NCBI GenBank assembly: GCA_937891875.1
Contig: CALATR010000489.1
Span: 1-10,410, forward strand
From: an uncultured Pseudomonadota bacterium
Lineage (GTDB): Bacteria; Myxococcota_A; UBA796; GCA-2862545
Length of the DNA: 10,410 nucleotides
Reading direction: 5' to 3'
The position numbers and the translations under genes were made by a program. The notes below the pieces were generated by a model, which was not told where the DNA came from, searched no databases, and saw nothing but the letters and a program-made list of their open reading frames with translations. Positions 1 to 6,631 of this stretch are shown here, one piece after another. Each line of letters begins with the position of its first letter. The first letter of the stretch is position 1.

Positions 1-1
1 C

Positions 2-598
2 GCCCACGTGCTCGACCTGGGGTGCGGCACCGGCGCCCTGCTCCGCGCGCTGGAGGATCGCGACGTGAGCGGGGTGGGGGCCGACGTGTCCGGCGCCATG
101 CTCGACCGCGCCCGGCAGCACCGGCCCGACGGCACGTTCGTGCAGCTCGACGGACCGACCCTCCCTTTCGAAAATGACAGCTTCGACGCCGTGATCTCGC
201 TGTTGTCCTGGCGCTACCTCGACTGGGATCCGGTGCTGCTCGAGATCGCGCGGGTGCTGAAGCCGGGTGGGCACCTCCTGCTGGTCGACATGGTGGCGAA
301 GCCGGCCGCGCTGGCGGACCTCCCGCGGGTGCTGCAGGACAAGGCGTCCGCCTGGCGCACCGAGCGGCGCTACCCCGGCTACCGGGAAGCGCGGGCACGC
401 CTGGTCGCCGATCCGGCCTGGGCCGAGATGCTCCGCTACAACCCCATCCGCGCCGAGCACGAGTACCGCTGGTTCCTGGAGTCGCGCTTCCCGGGCCGCA
501 CGGTACAGACGCTGGATGTGGGGCGGCACAGCCGGATCCTGGCCTTCGACTCGGGCCCGGTGACCGCGACCTGGTTCCCGCCGCAGAGCTACCCGTGA
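2..598 (+). CDS. Class I SAM-dependent methyltransferase (5' truncated)
   Basis: The protein is a Rossmann-fold S-adenosylmethionine methyltransferase of the Methyltransf_11/25 type; its substrate cannot be told from sequence. The visible part opens in motif I (VLDLGCGTG), the glycine-rich SAM-binding loop. Next come an acidic post-I strand (GVGADVSGAML), motif II around FDAVISLLSWRYL, and motif III as ARVLKPGGHLLLVDM. The reading frame is open to the window edge, and motif I normally lies some 30-60 residues into such proteins, so the true start is upstream; the GTG at 8 lies inside motif I and is not a start. The C-terminal third is rich in Arg and aromatic residues (for example EYRWFLESRFPG) and may shape the acceptor pocket. 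The TGA stop overlaps the next gene's GTG start by 4 nt, indicating translational coupling with the racemase-like gene. The fold is certain; the specific function is unknown. Confidence 0.88.
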   Translation, partial: AHVLDLGCGTGALLRALEDRDVSGVGADVSGAMLDRARQHRPDGTFVQLDGPTLPFENDSFDAVISLLSWRYLDWDPVLLEIARVLKPGGHLLLVDMVAKPAALADLPRVLQDKASAWRTERRYPGYREARARLVADPAWAEMLRYNPIRAEHEYRWFLESRFPGRTVQTLDVGRHSRILAFDSGPVTATWFPPQSYP

Positions 599-1311
599 TC
601 GGCGTCGTCGACTGGGGGATCGGCGGCATGTGGGCGCTCGGACGCCTGCTGTCGCGGGAGCCACGGGTGGACGTCGTGTACGTGAGCGACCAGGGGAACA
701 CGCCGTACGGCCTGCAGTCGCGGCGCGAGCTGGGTCGCAGCGTCGGACGCCTGGTGGCTCGGGCGCGGCAAGCAGGGGCGACCGAGGTGCTGGTCGCCTG
801 TCACTCCGCCTCGACCGTGCTCGCGGATCTGCCTGACGATGCCGGTCTGCACGGCGTGATCGCGCCCAGCTCGGTGCCTGCGGACGCGCGGCGGGTGCTG
901 GTGCTGGGCGGGGCGCGCACGGTCCGATCGGGGCGGTGGCGGCGGGCGCTCGGCGATCGCGAGGTCGTGCAGCGGATCGCCCAGCCCCTGTCGGCGGCGG
1001 TGGAGGCCGGAGAGGCGGACGCGCCCGCCACCCGGGAGCTCGTCCGGCGGATCCTGGCGCCGGTCGGCGAGGTGGACGCGATCGTGCTGGCCTGCACTCA
1101 CTATGCCGCGCTGATGAGGGTCATCGCGGAGCTGCGTCCGGGGATTCGGGTCGTCGATCCGGCGGCTGCGGTGGCGGCGGAACTGGGGCTCCCGCCAGGC
1201 ACGGGGCGGCGGGTCGCCTGGACCACCGGGGACCCGGGTGCCATCGGTCGCGTGCTGGTGCGTACGCATCCGGAGCTGGCGAACGAACTTCGCTTTCAGG
1301 AGGTGCGCTGA
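595..1311 (+). CDS. Glutamate racemase-like protein (Asp/Glu racemase family)
   Basis: This is a 238-residue, probably cytoplasmic, member of the Asp/Glu racemase superfamily, most like glutamate racemase (MurI), which makes D-glutamate for peptidoglycan by a two-cysteine, cofactor-free mechanism. Both expected catalytic cysteines are present: C69 in VACHSAS (usual form ACNTAS) and C167 in LACTHY. NTPYG at 35-39 and VVDPA near 187 also fit the family. Deviations are D6-W7-G in place of the usual DSG, and H70-S71 in place of Asn-Thr after the first cysteine; these positions line the substrate pocket in MurI enzymes. The protein is also shorter than typical MurI (about 260-290 aa). It may be a divergent MurI or a racemase with another substrate, so no symbol is given. 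The GTG start overlaps the preceding stop by 4 nt, and its TGA shares one base with the next ATG. Confidence 0.82.
   Translation: MIGVVDWGIGGMWALGRLLSREPRVDVVYVSDQGNTPYGLQSRRELGRSVGRLVARARQAGATEVLVACHSASTVLADLPDDAGLHGVIAPSSVPADARRVLVLGGARTVRSGRWRRALGDREVVQRIAQPLSAAVEAGEADAPATRELVRRILAPVGEVDAIVLACTHYAALMRVIAELRPGIRVVDPAAAVAAELGLPPGTGRRVAWTTGDPGAIGRVLVRTHPELANELRFQEVR
1298..1303 (+). promoter_or_regulatory. Ribosome binding site inside the racemase-like gene
   Basis: A perfect AGGAGG lies 7 nt before the ATG at 1311, within the last codons of the racemase-like gene. It fixes the start of the membrane protein, whose frame is otherwise open far upstream, and supports coupled translation across the TGATG junction. 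Confidence 0.75.
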
Positions 1312-2012
1312 TGGGCTGGGTGTTCCCGAACGCGCAGCGGGTCCTCGGCGGGCTGGGCACCCTGGCCCTGATCCTGCCGATGCTGACGGTGAGCCCGTGC
1401 AACAGCAGTCGCTCGGTCACCTTGACCGGGTTCCAGGTCTACACCCGCGACGGGCTCTGGCCGGTCCTCGCCCTGGAGCTCGCGGTGCTGGTCGCCGTGC
1501 TCGCCGTGCCCATGCGTCAGCGCGGCGCTCCGCTCGGGCAGCTCTCCCACGCGGCCCTCTTCGCCGCACCCATCGCCGCCATCGTGTCCTACAGCCTCGT
1601 CGTGCCCTTCGTCGGGTTCATGTTCCAGTCGCCCACGCCGGAGATCGGCGCCTTCCTGCACGGCGGACTGTGGACCGTCCTGTACGTGATCCTCGGCCTG
1701 ACCGCGATGTTCAAGCTCCGCGCCCTGTTCGAGCACCGGCCGGGCTGGTGGGGGCTGGTGCTCGGCGGGAGCGTCTTCGTCGCGCAGATCGCCCTGGCCA
1801 CCCGGGCGATGGCCAAGGAAGCGGACATCAGCACGGCGATCGGGCTCGGCGTGCTCATGACGCCCGCGTCGGTGCCGCTCGCGGTGGCCGCGGTGGCGTC
1901 CGCGGCACTCATGAGGGAGAAGCTGCCTTCCGGCAAGGTGCAGCACGGGGTCGCCATCGCGCTGGTCGTGCTGTGGATCGGCTTCTGCAGCTACATCATA
2001 TTTACCGCCTAG
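1311..2012 (+). CDS. Polytopic inner-membrane protein of unknown function
   Basis: I do not recognise this 233-residue protein as a named family. It is very hydrophobic, with about seven predicted membrane segments near residues 10-27, 48-68, 83-103, 118-136, 146-167, 178-200 and 214-233. The loops are short. A loop between segments 1 and 2 carries a Cys (SPCNSS) and polar residues, and basic patches such as MRQRG and FKLRALFEHRPG suggest cytoplasmic loops. No transporter signature or catalytic motif is visible. The start is the ATG preceded by AGGAGG; the in-frame open stretch further upstream is only an alternative frame of the racemase-like gene. The gene shares one base with that gene, so the two are probably co-translated. 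The 3' end overlaps the convergent minus-strand gene by 4 bp, both genes ending on CTAG. Confidence 0.82.
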   Translation: MGWVFPNAQRVLGGLGTLALILPMLTVSPCNSSRSVTLTGFQVYTRDGLWPVLALELAVLVAVLAVPMRQRGAPLGQLSHAALFAAPIAAIVSYSLVVPFVGFMFQSPTPEIGAFLHGGLWTVLYVILGLTAMFKLRALFEHRPGWWGLVLGGSVFVAQIALATRAMAKEADISTAIGLGVLMTPASVPLAVAAVASAALMREKLPSGKVQHGVAIALVVLWIGFCSYIIFTA

Positions 2013-3022
2013 CCCAGGCCGCCGACCTCGCTCATGGCCCGGGCGCGGAGCTTCTCCTGGTCCAGCTCGGCCTGCAGCGCCTCGACCTCGGCCCCCAGAT
2101 CGTCGACGTCCACCTCCAGCTCGGCGGCGAGCCTGGCGGGGCCGTCGCCGTGGCTCGCGGCGCCGGTGAGCTTGCGGCTCTGACCTCGGAGGTGCTCCAG
2201 CTCGGCGCGCTTGCGCAGCTCGTCCAGCTGGGTGCGCATGGCCTCGTGGCGGGCGGCCACGTCCTCGGCCACGCTGGCGATGCGGCCGAGCAGGGAGCGC
2301 TCGCGGCGCAGGGCGTCGTCGATGTGTGCGATGTGGGCGTCGGGGCCGCGCTCGCCGAGGTCGCGGCGGATCTGGACCTGGCGCTCGCGCAGGTCGGCCA
2401 GGGCGCGGATGCGGCGGTCGCCCTCGCTGTGCTCCTCGGTCAGCCGGCGAGCCCAGGACTCGAGACGAGAGAGAGAAGGGACGTTTTCGACGAGGCGATC
2501 GCCGACGAGCACGACGAAGGGCTGGGCGCGCAGGGCTTCGAGGGCGGCGCGCTTGCGGGCCTCGGGGCTGCCGGGCACGGGGGTGCCGAAGATCCGGGGC
2601 CAGAGCCAGTCGAGGCCCGACGACAGGGCGACCCCGCCCATCGCGCCTCCGAAGAGCAGGGCCGGGATGAAGAAGGGCACGAGGTCCATGAAGGAGGCGC
2701 CGCGGGAGAAGCCGATGCCGAGGACGATCCCGATCGCGAGCACGCAGGTGGCGGCGATGGTCGGCACGAACGTCTGGTCGTTGGAGGCGCGCAGCAGCTT
2801 CTTCAGGCTCGGCGGCGCCTCGTCCTCGGGGAGGTCGTGCAGGCCCGACCAGGTGAGGTACTTCGTCCACTCGGTCGAGCCGCACTTCAGGGCCTCGAGC
2901 CCGTCGTGGTCGACCCAGGCGCGGTGGTCCTCGCCACTGGGCCGGCGGCCGAACGCGAGCGCGTGGCGACGCATGACGTCGTCGTGGTGCTTGCGCATCT
3001 GCTCGATGATGTCGTCGGCCAA
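2009..3022 (-). CDS. Two-TM protein with long C-terminal coiled coil, unknown function
   Basis: This 337-residue protein belongs to no family I recognise. The first 80 residues are polar and charged. They are followed by two adjacent membrane segments at about 83-105 and 112-134, forming a hairpin that should put both ends on the same, probably cytoplasmic, side. Residues about 185-280 and 296-330 are Arg/Glu/Leu-rich with heptad-like spacing and should form coiled coils, suggesting a scaffold or oligomerising membrane protein. The chosen start is a TTG preceded by GGAGG with 4 nt spacing; the next in-frame Met is residue 9 and lacks such a site. It is the last gene of a probable minus-strand operon, 36 nt after the Asp-rich lipoprotein gene. 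Its stop lies on the CTAG shared with the convergent membrane-protein gene. Confidence 0.8.
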   Translation of the reverse strand: MADDIIEQMRKHHDDVMRRHALAFGRRPSGEDHRAWVDHDGLEALKCGSTEWTKYLTWSGLHDLPEDEAPPSLKKLLRASNDQTFVPTIAATCVLAIGIVLGIGFSRGASFMDLVPFFIPALLFGGAMGGVALSSGLDWLWPRIFGTPVPGSPEARKRAALEALRAQPFVVLVGDRLVENVPSLSRLESWARRLTEEHSEGDRRIRALADLRERQVQIRRDLGERGPDAHIAHIDDALRRERSLLGRIASVAEDVAARHEAMRTQLDELRKRAELEHLRGQSRKLTGAASHGDGPARLAAELEVDVDDLGAEVEALQAELDQEKLRARAMSEVGGLG

Positions 3023-3026
3023 GGCA

Positions 3027-3031
3027 CCTCC
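3027..3031 (-). promoter_or_regulatory. Ribosome binding site supporting a TTG start
   Basis: On the minus strand GGAGG occurs 4 nt before the TTG at 3022. The same GGAGG-N4-start spacing is seen for the genes starting at 6283 and 7655, which supports this TTG rather than the Met eight codons later. Confidence 0.6.
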
Positions 3032-3058
3032 GGGCGCAGGATACGCCGGAGGGCGGCC

Positions 3059-3565
3059 TCAGCGGGCCCGGTAGCCGCCCTCGCCCCACTGCAGCACGAC
3101 GTCGACGGGCTTGTGGTCGCGCTTGACCTGCGTGATCAGGTCGCGCAGGCCGCCGTGGGTCTCGGAGCCGAGCTGGACGCCGGTCCACTGGGGGATGTCG
3201 GCGACCATGCGCGCGCCGCCCTCGCAGGCGAGGAACACCTGGGTCGTGCAGCCGCCGGTGCCGCAGCTGTCGGCGAGCTCGATGACGTGGTCGTCAGCGC
3301 CGTCGTCGTTCAGGTCCGCGGTCAGCAGGACCGAGCCCAGCGCCTTGGGGTCGAACGGCTTGCATGCGGCGTTTGAAGGCGGGTCTTCAGTGCTCGCGCT
3401 CGCGGCGGACTCGGTCGCCTGGACCGGAGCCTCGACCTCGCTGGGGGTCTCGACCTCGGCGGGGGCGTTGACCTCGGCGGGGGGCTCGACGTCTGCGGGG
3501 GCAGGGGTCGAGCTCGGCGAGGACAGGTTGCAGGCTGCGAGGGCGAGGAGGGGCAAGAGACGCAA
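3059..3565 (-). CDS. Lipoprotein with Pro/Ala/Glu/Val repeat linker and Asp-rich (Ca-binding-like) domain
   Basis: This is a 168-residue predicted lipoprotein. A very short signal peptide, MRLLPLLALAAC, ends in lipobox LAAC with C12 as the lipidated cysteine. Residues about 20-60 form a disordered linker with a six-residue acidic repeat (PADVEP, PAEVNA, PAEVET, PSEVEA) that would hold the domain away from the membrane. The C-terminal domain contains LLTADLNDDGADDHVIEL (about 80-97), whose DLNDDGADD loop resembles the calcium-binding loops of FG-GAP/VCBS or dockerin-type proteins. Cysteines at 68, 101, 106 and 114 could form disulfides. The start is TTG with AAGGAG 6 nt upstream; an ATG is not available. 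The gene lies 80 nt downstream of the alkaline phosphatase and 36 nt upstream of the coiled-coil gene, all on the minus strand. A role as periplasmic accessory or binding protein is inference only. Confidence 0.8.
   Translation of the reverse strand: MRLLPLLALAACNLSSPSSTPAPADVEPPAEVNAPAEVETPSEVEAPVQATESAASASTEDPPSNAACKPFDPKALGSVLLTADLNDDGADDHVIELADSCGTGGCTTQVFLACEGGARMVADIPQWTGVQLGSETHGGLRDLITQVKRDHKPVDVVLQWGEGGYRAR
3432..3503. repeat. Four tandem 18-bp imperfect repeats inside the lipoprotein gene
   Basis: Four consecutive 18-bp units begin at 3432, 3450, 3468 and 3486, each close to tcgacctcggcgggggc on the plus strand. They encode the six-residue acidic linker repeat of the lipoprotein. 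Being in frame and a multiple of three, they can vary in copy number without breaking the gene. Confidence 0.7.
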
Positions 3566-3571
3566 CGGAAG

Positions 3572-3577
3572 CTCCTT
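3572..3577 (-). promoter_or_regulatory. Ribosome binding site deciding the TTG start of the lipoprotein
   Basis: On the minus strand AAGGAG lies 6 nt before the TTG at 3565. The TTG is immediately followed by a lipoprotein signal peptide, so this site and the signal peptide together define the start within a much longer open frame. Confidence 0.7.
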
Positions 3578-3645
3578 GTGTGGTGGGTTCAACGAGGGGG
3601 CGGGCGCCCAACCCTCCCGGGGGACGCGAGATTCCGCCACGGGAC

Positions 3646-5175
3646 CTACTGCGGGCCGCCGACCGCCTCGCGCAGCAGCTGGCCGAGCTCGGTGTGGTGG
3701 TGCAGGCCGCCAAACGCGGTGGCACCGGGGCCAAACGCGAAGACCGGGACCGGGGTGTGGGTGTGGGTGCCGGTCGCCCAGACGACGCTCTGGGAGGTGC
3801 CCAGCTCGCGCGCGATCACCGCGGTACGGGAGCCCGGGTAGTAGAAGGCACCATCGTCGTGGAGGATCGGCGCGTCGGCGTGGTCCTCGTCCCAAGGGTC
3901 GGGGGCGGTGGCGAGCACGCGGCCCGCGGCCTCCACCGACAGGTCGAAGGCGCTGATGTCGCTGACCATCCTGGACAGGGTCGCGGCGGTCTGCTGGTCG
4001 TCGGGGAGCTTGTCGAAGGCGTACAGCACGTCCTCGAGGGCGGACTCCTGGGCGGCGAGGCCGTCGAGGGTCTGCAGCGGGCCGAAGTTCCAGTTCGGAG
4101 CGTAGCTCTCGCCCGCGAAGGCCGAGCCGGCGATCTCCCGCGGGGCGGGCACGTCGTGGCGGTTGTAGGACAGGCCGAAGCCGCCGGTCTCGTGGTCGGC
4201 GGTGACCACGACCAGGGTGTCGCCGCGGGCCTCGGCCCAGTCGAGCACGCCGGTGAGCATCTCGTCGGCGCGGCGCATCTCGGCCATGAGCCAGCCCGCG
4301 TCGTTGGCGTGGCAGGCCCAGTCGATCTGGCCGGACTCGATCATGACGAAGAAGCCGTCCTCGTCCGCGGCGAGGCGGTCGAGCGCCACCATCGCCATGT
4401 CGCGCAGGGTGGGCTCGGTGCGGTCGGCGGCGTCGCGGGTGGCGCGCTCCTCGATGGCGTCCATCATGCCGGACTTCGAGAACAGGCCCAGGAGCTTGCC
4501 TTGTCCGGCGGACGCGAGGGCGGTGCGGTCGCGGACCACGACGTAGCCCTGGTCGGCCGCCTCCTTCAGCAGGTCGCGGTCGTCCTTGCGCTTGGAGCCG
4601 GACGCGTCCTGGGGCACGAAGTGACGCCAGCCGCCGGAGAGCATCACGTCCACGCCGGTCGCGAGCATCTGCTCGGCGATCGCGTTCTCCTTGCCGCGGT
4701 GGGAGACGTGGGCGGCGAAGGCGGCGGGGGTCGCGTGGGTGAGGCGGGTGTCGCTGACGAGGCCGGTCGCCTTGCCCTGGGACTTCGCCAGCTCGAGCAC
4801 GGTCTGCTGGGGCTCGCCCTTGGCGTCGATGCCGATGGTCTCGCTGAGGGCGGGCAGGCCGATGGCCAGCTGGGTCGCGGAGCAGGCGCTGTCCACCACC
4901 AGGCTGTCCGCAGGATAGTGGAGCGAGAACCCGGTCTCTCCTTCTTCGGCCATCCGGGCGAACGCGGTCGGTCCGGCGTAGGGCGAGCTGGGGGCGCGGC
5001 GCGCGTACAGCTCGAGCAGGCCGACCTGCTGGGGGCCCATGCCGTCGCCGATGACGAGGATCACGTTCTTCGGGCGTGGCGCGGGCGCCTCCGCCATCGG
5101 GGTCGGCGGGGCGAGCGGGCGCGGGGTGCACGCGGCGAGGGCACAGACGGTGAGGAGGAGGGCGGGGCTGCGCAT
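3646..5175 (-). CDS. Alkaline phosphatase, lipoprotein form
   Basis: This 509-residue phosphomonoesterase of the PhoA superfamily would release phosphate from organic esters outside the cytoplasm. A signal peptide ends in lipobox ALAAC (C16), so it should be membrane-anchored, unlike soluble PhoA. Catalytic residues are visible: D44 in IGDGMG, nucleophile S96 in VDSACSAT, T149 in THATP, E280, D285 and H289 in the segment IESGQIDWACH, D327-H328 in TADHETGG, and a C-terminal metal-ligand His at about 473 in THTHTPVP. H147 and W286 occupy the positions of E. coli D153 and K328; this His/Trp pair is known from cold-active or high-turnover enzymes such as Vibrio and TAB5 phosphatases. The start is ATG with GGGAG 5 nt upstream. 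It heads the minus-strand cluster and is divergent from the meaB gene. No Pho box could be confirmed in the 51-bp gap. Confidence 0.93.
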   Translation of the reverse strand: MRSPALLLTVCALAACTPRPLAPPTPMAEAPAPRPKNVILVIGDGMGPQQVGLLELYARRAPSSPYAGPTAFARMAEEGETGFSLHYPADSLVVDSACSATQLAIGLPALSETIGIDAKGEPQQTVLELAKSQGKATGLVSDTRLTHATPAAFAAHVSHRGKENAIAEQMLATGVDVMLSGGWRHFVPQDASGSKRKDDRDLLKEAADQGYVVVRDRTALASAGQGKLLGLFSKSGMMDAIEERATRDAADRTEPTLRDMAMVALDRLAADEDGFFVMIESGQIDWACHANDAGWLMAEMRRADEMLTGVLDWAEARGDTLVVVTADHETGGFGLSYNRHDVPAPREIAGSAFAGESYAPNWNFGPLQTLDGLAAQESALEDVLYAFDKLPDDQQTAATLSRMVSDISAFDLSVEAAGRVLATAPDPWDEDHADAPILHDDGAFYYPGSRTAVIARELGTSQSVVWATGTHTHTPVPVFAFGPGATAFGGLHHHTELGQLLREAVGGPQ

Positions 5176-5226
5176 GGGGACTCCCGGGAGGCGGCCCTCC
5201 TAGCAGATTCGGGCTACCCGCGGGGC
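5176..5226. promoter_or_regulatory. Divergent intergenic region between phosphatase and meaB
   Basis: Only 51 bp separate the two divergent starts, so promoters for both genes must overlap or extend into the opposite coding sequence. A minus-strand GGGAG at 5181-5185 is the phosphatase ribosome binding site. The plus strand has only a weak GGGG before the meaB ATG. I see no convincing -35/-10 pair on either strand. Confidence 0.4.
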
Positions 5227-6222
5227 ATGCGCAGGGACCTCTCCGTAGACGAGTACGTGACAGGTGTGTTGGCGGGCGATCGTGCCGTGCTGGGGCGGGC
5301 CGTCACCCTGGTGGAGTCGGTCCGGCCAGACCACCGGGACAAGGCCCGCGAGCTGCTGCGGAGGCTCCTGCCCCACACCGGCTCGGCGCGGCGGGTCGGT
5401 GTCTCCGGCGTGCCCGGGGTCGGCAAGAGCACCTTCCTGGAGGCGCTCGGCACGCGGCTGCTGGAGCGCGGCCACCGGGTCGCCGTGCTCGCCGTAGACC
5501 CCACCAGCGGGGTGTCGGGCGGCTCGATCCTGGGCGACAAGACCCGCATGGCGCGGCTCGCCGCCGATCGCCGGGCGTTCATCCGGCCCTCGCCCAGCGG
5601 AGGGGCGCTGGGCGGGGTGACCCGCACCACCCGCGAGTCGATGATCGTGTGCGAGGCGGCGGGCTTCGACGTGATCTTCGTCGAGACGGTCGGCGTGGGT
5701 CAGTCCGAGACCGAGGTCGCGGCGATGGTCGACACCTACCTGGTGCTGATGCTCGCGGGCGCAGGCGATGACCTGCAGGGGATCAAGCGTGGGATCCTGG
5801 AGCTGGCCGACGTGCTGGCCGTGCAGAAGGCGGACGGCGACAACCTGCCCCGGGCGAAGCGGGCCCGGCGGGAGCTGGAGGGAGCGCTGTCCCTGCTGCG
5901 CCCCCACGACCCGGTGTGGACGCCCCCGGTGCTGACCTGCAGCGCCCTGCAGGGCGACGGCCTCGACGAGGTCTGGCAGGCGATCCTCGACCATCGCCAG
6001 GCGCTCGAGGATGCCGGAGCGCTGCTCGCTCGCCGGGCGGATCAGCAGCTGCGCTGGATGTGGCAGCTGGTAGAAGATGAGGTCCTGCGCCAGGTCCGAG
6101 CCGATGCTGCAGTGAGGGGGCTCGCGCCGGAGCTGGAGGCGGCCGTCCGCGCGGGCACCCGCACCCCGGGGGAGGCGGCGGAGGCGCTGCTCTCGGCGTG
6201 GAGCCAGGGACAACGCGGCTAG
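5227..6222 (+). CDS. meaB: MeaB/ArgK-type GTPase (methylmalonyl-CoA mutase chaperone family)
   Basis: This 331-residue G protein belongs to the G3E/MeaB family, whose members load and protect the B12 cofactor of methylmalonyl-CoA mutase and related acyl-CoA mutases. The order of motifs is typical: Walker A GVPGVGKST at 61-69, AVDPTS at 89-94, the family signature ILGDKTRM near 101-108, SPSGGALGGVTR at 122-133, the switch-region ETVGVGQSE at 153-161, and GAGDDLQGIKRGILELAD at 178-195. The NKxD position reads Q200-K-A-D, so the usual Asn is Gln; human MMAA also varies here, with Thr. The C-terminal part (about 250-331) is helical, as in the dimerisation arm. The ATG gives the same length as E. 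coli ArgK; its ribosome binding site is weak. No mutase subunit lies in the window, so the client is unknown. Confidence 0.92.
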   Translation: MRRDLSVDEYVTGVLAGDRAVLGRAVTLVESVRPDHRDKARELLRRLLPHTGSARRVGVSGVPGVGKSTFLEALGTRLLERGHRVAVLAVDPTSGVSGGSILGDKTRMARLAADRRAFIRPSPSGGALGGVTRTTRESMIVCEAAGFDVIFVETVGVGQSETEVAAMVDTYLVLMLAGAGDDLQGIKRGILELADVLAVQKADGDNLPRAKRARRELEGALSLLRPHDPVWTPPVLTCSALQGDGLDEVWQAILDHRQALEDAGALLARRADQQLRWMWQLVEDEVLRQVRADAAVRGLAPELEAAVRAGTRTPGEAAEALLSAWSQGQRG

Positions 6223-6282
6223 CAGCTTGCGAGGGAGCGACCGGGCGCTACCAGACCGACGGCACGGGCGTCCGGAGGCACC

Positions 6283-6627
6283 ATGCGCGGCGCGACCATC
6301 CTCTTCCCCCTCGTCCTGCTGGCGGCCTGCGCCGGCGGCGGCAACGGCACGCCCCAGTGTGGCAGCACCCAGGGCTTCGTCTCTGGCGCGGTCAGCGGTG
6401 GGGTGGCCCCGGTGAAGGTCGTCGCGATGGAGGACGGGGCGCTCGCCGCGGAGGCGACCGTCGAGAGCGACGGCACCTACGAGCTGAACCTCGACAGCAC
6501 CGACGAGGGGCTCGACTTCACGCTGCACGCGGAGGACGCTGGTGGCTGCGCCGCGGCCGAGGTCGTGCTGACCGTGAAGTCCTGCGAGGAGTACGAGCGC
6601 GACTTCTCGGTGCCCGACTGTCAGTGA
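6283..6627 (+). CDS. Small lipoprotein with carboxypeptidase-regulatory/Ig-like beta domain
   Basis: This is a 114-residue predicted lipoprotein. The signal peptide MRGATILFPLVLLAAC has lipobox LAAC with C16 as the modified residue, followed by a Gly-rich tether. The rest resembles one beta-sandwich domain of the CarboxypepD_reg or Big type: GFVSGAVSGGVAPVKVVAME at 31-50 and SDGTYELNL at 62-70 follow the usual G-x-V-x-x-x-x-P-V, then DGTY pattern. Cysteines 26, 89, 101 and 113 may form two disulfides. The start is ATG with CGGAGG 4 nt upstream. It follows meaB by 60 nt and precedes the phosphotransferase by 4 nt, so co-transcription is likely, but a functional link with either is not evident. 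Its role is unknown; surface or periplasmic location is the firm part. Confidence 0.8.
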   Translation: MRGATILFPLVLLAACAGGGNGTPQCGSTQGFVSGAVSGGVAPVKVVAMEDGALAAEATVESDGTYELNLDSTDEGLDFTLHAEDAGGCAAAEVVLTVKSCEEYERDFSVPDCQ

Positions 6628-6631
6628 GCTG

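Noticed and set aside
1238..3376. 712-codon plus-strand open frame across three genes
   Set aside because: It overlaps the racemase-like and membrane-protein genes in another frame and lies antisense to the coiled-coil and lipoprotein genes. Its composition is low in complexity and no motif is seen.
3566..3645. Possible terminator between phosphatase and lipoprotein genes
   Set aside because: Only a short C/G-rich partial inverted match is present, with no adequate stem and no T-run, so the genes are treated as one operon.
3580..5226. Very long plus-strand open frame running antisense to the phosphatase and continuous with meaB
   Set aside because: The sequence is Gly/Val/Ala/Arg-rich with no domain, and it mirrors the conserved phosphatase on the other strand. 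Stop-free antisense frames are expected at this GC content. MeaB begins at its own family-length start at 5227.
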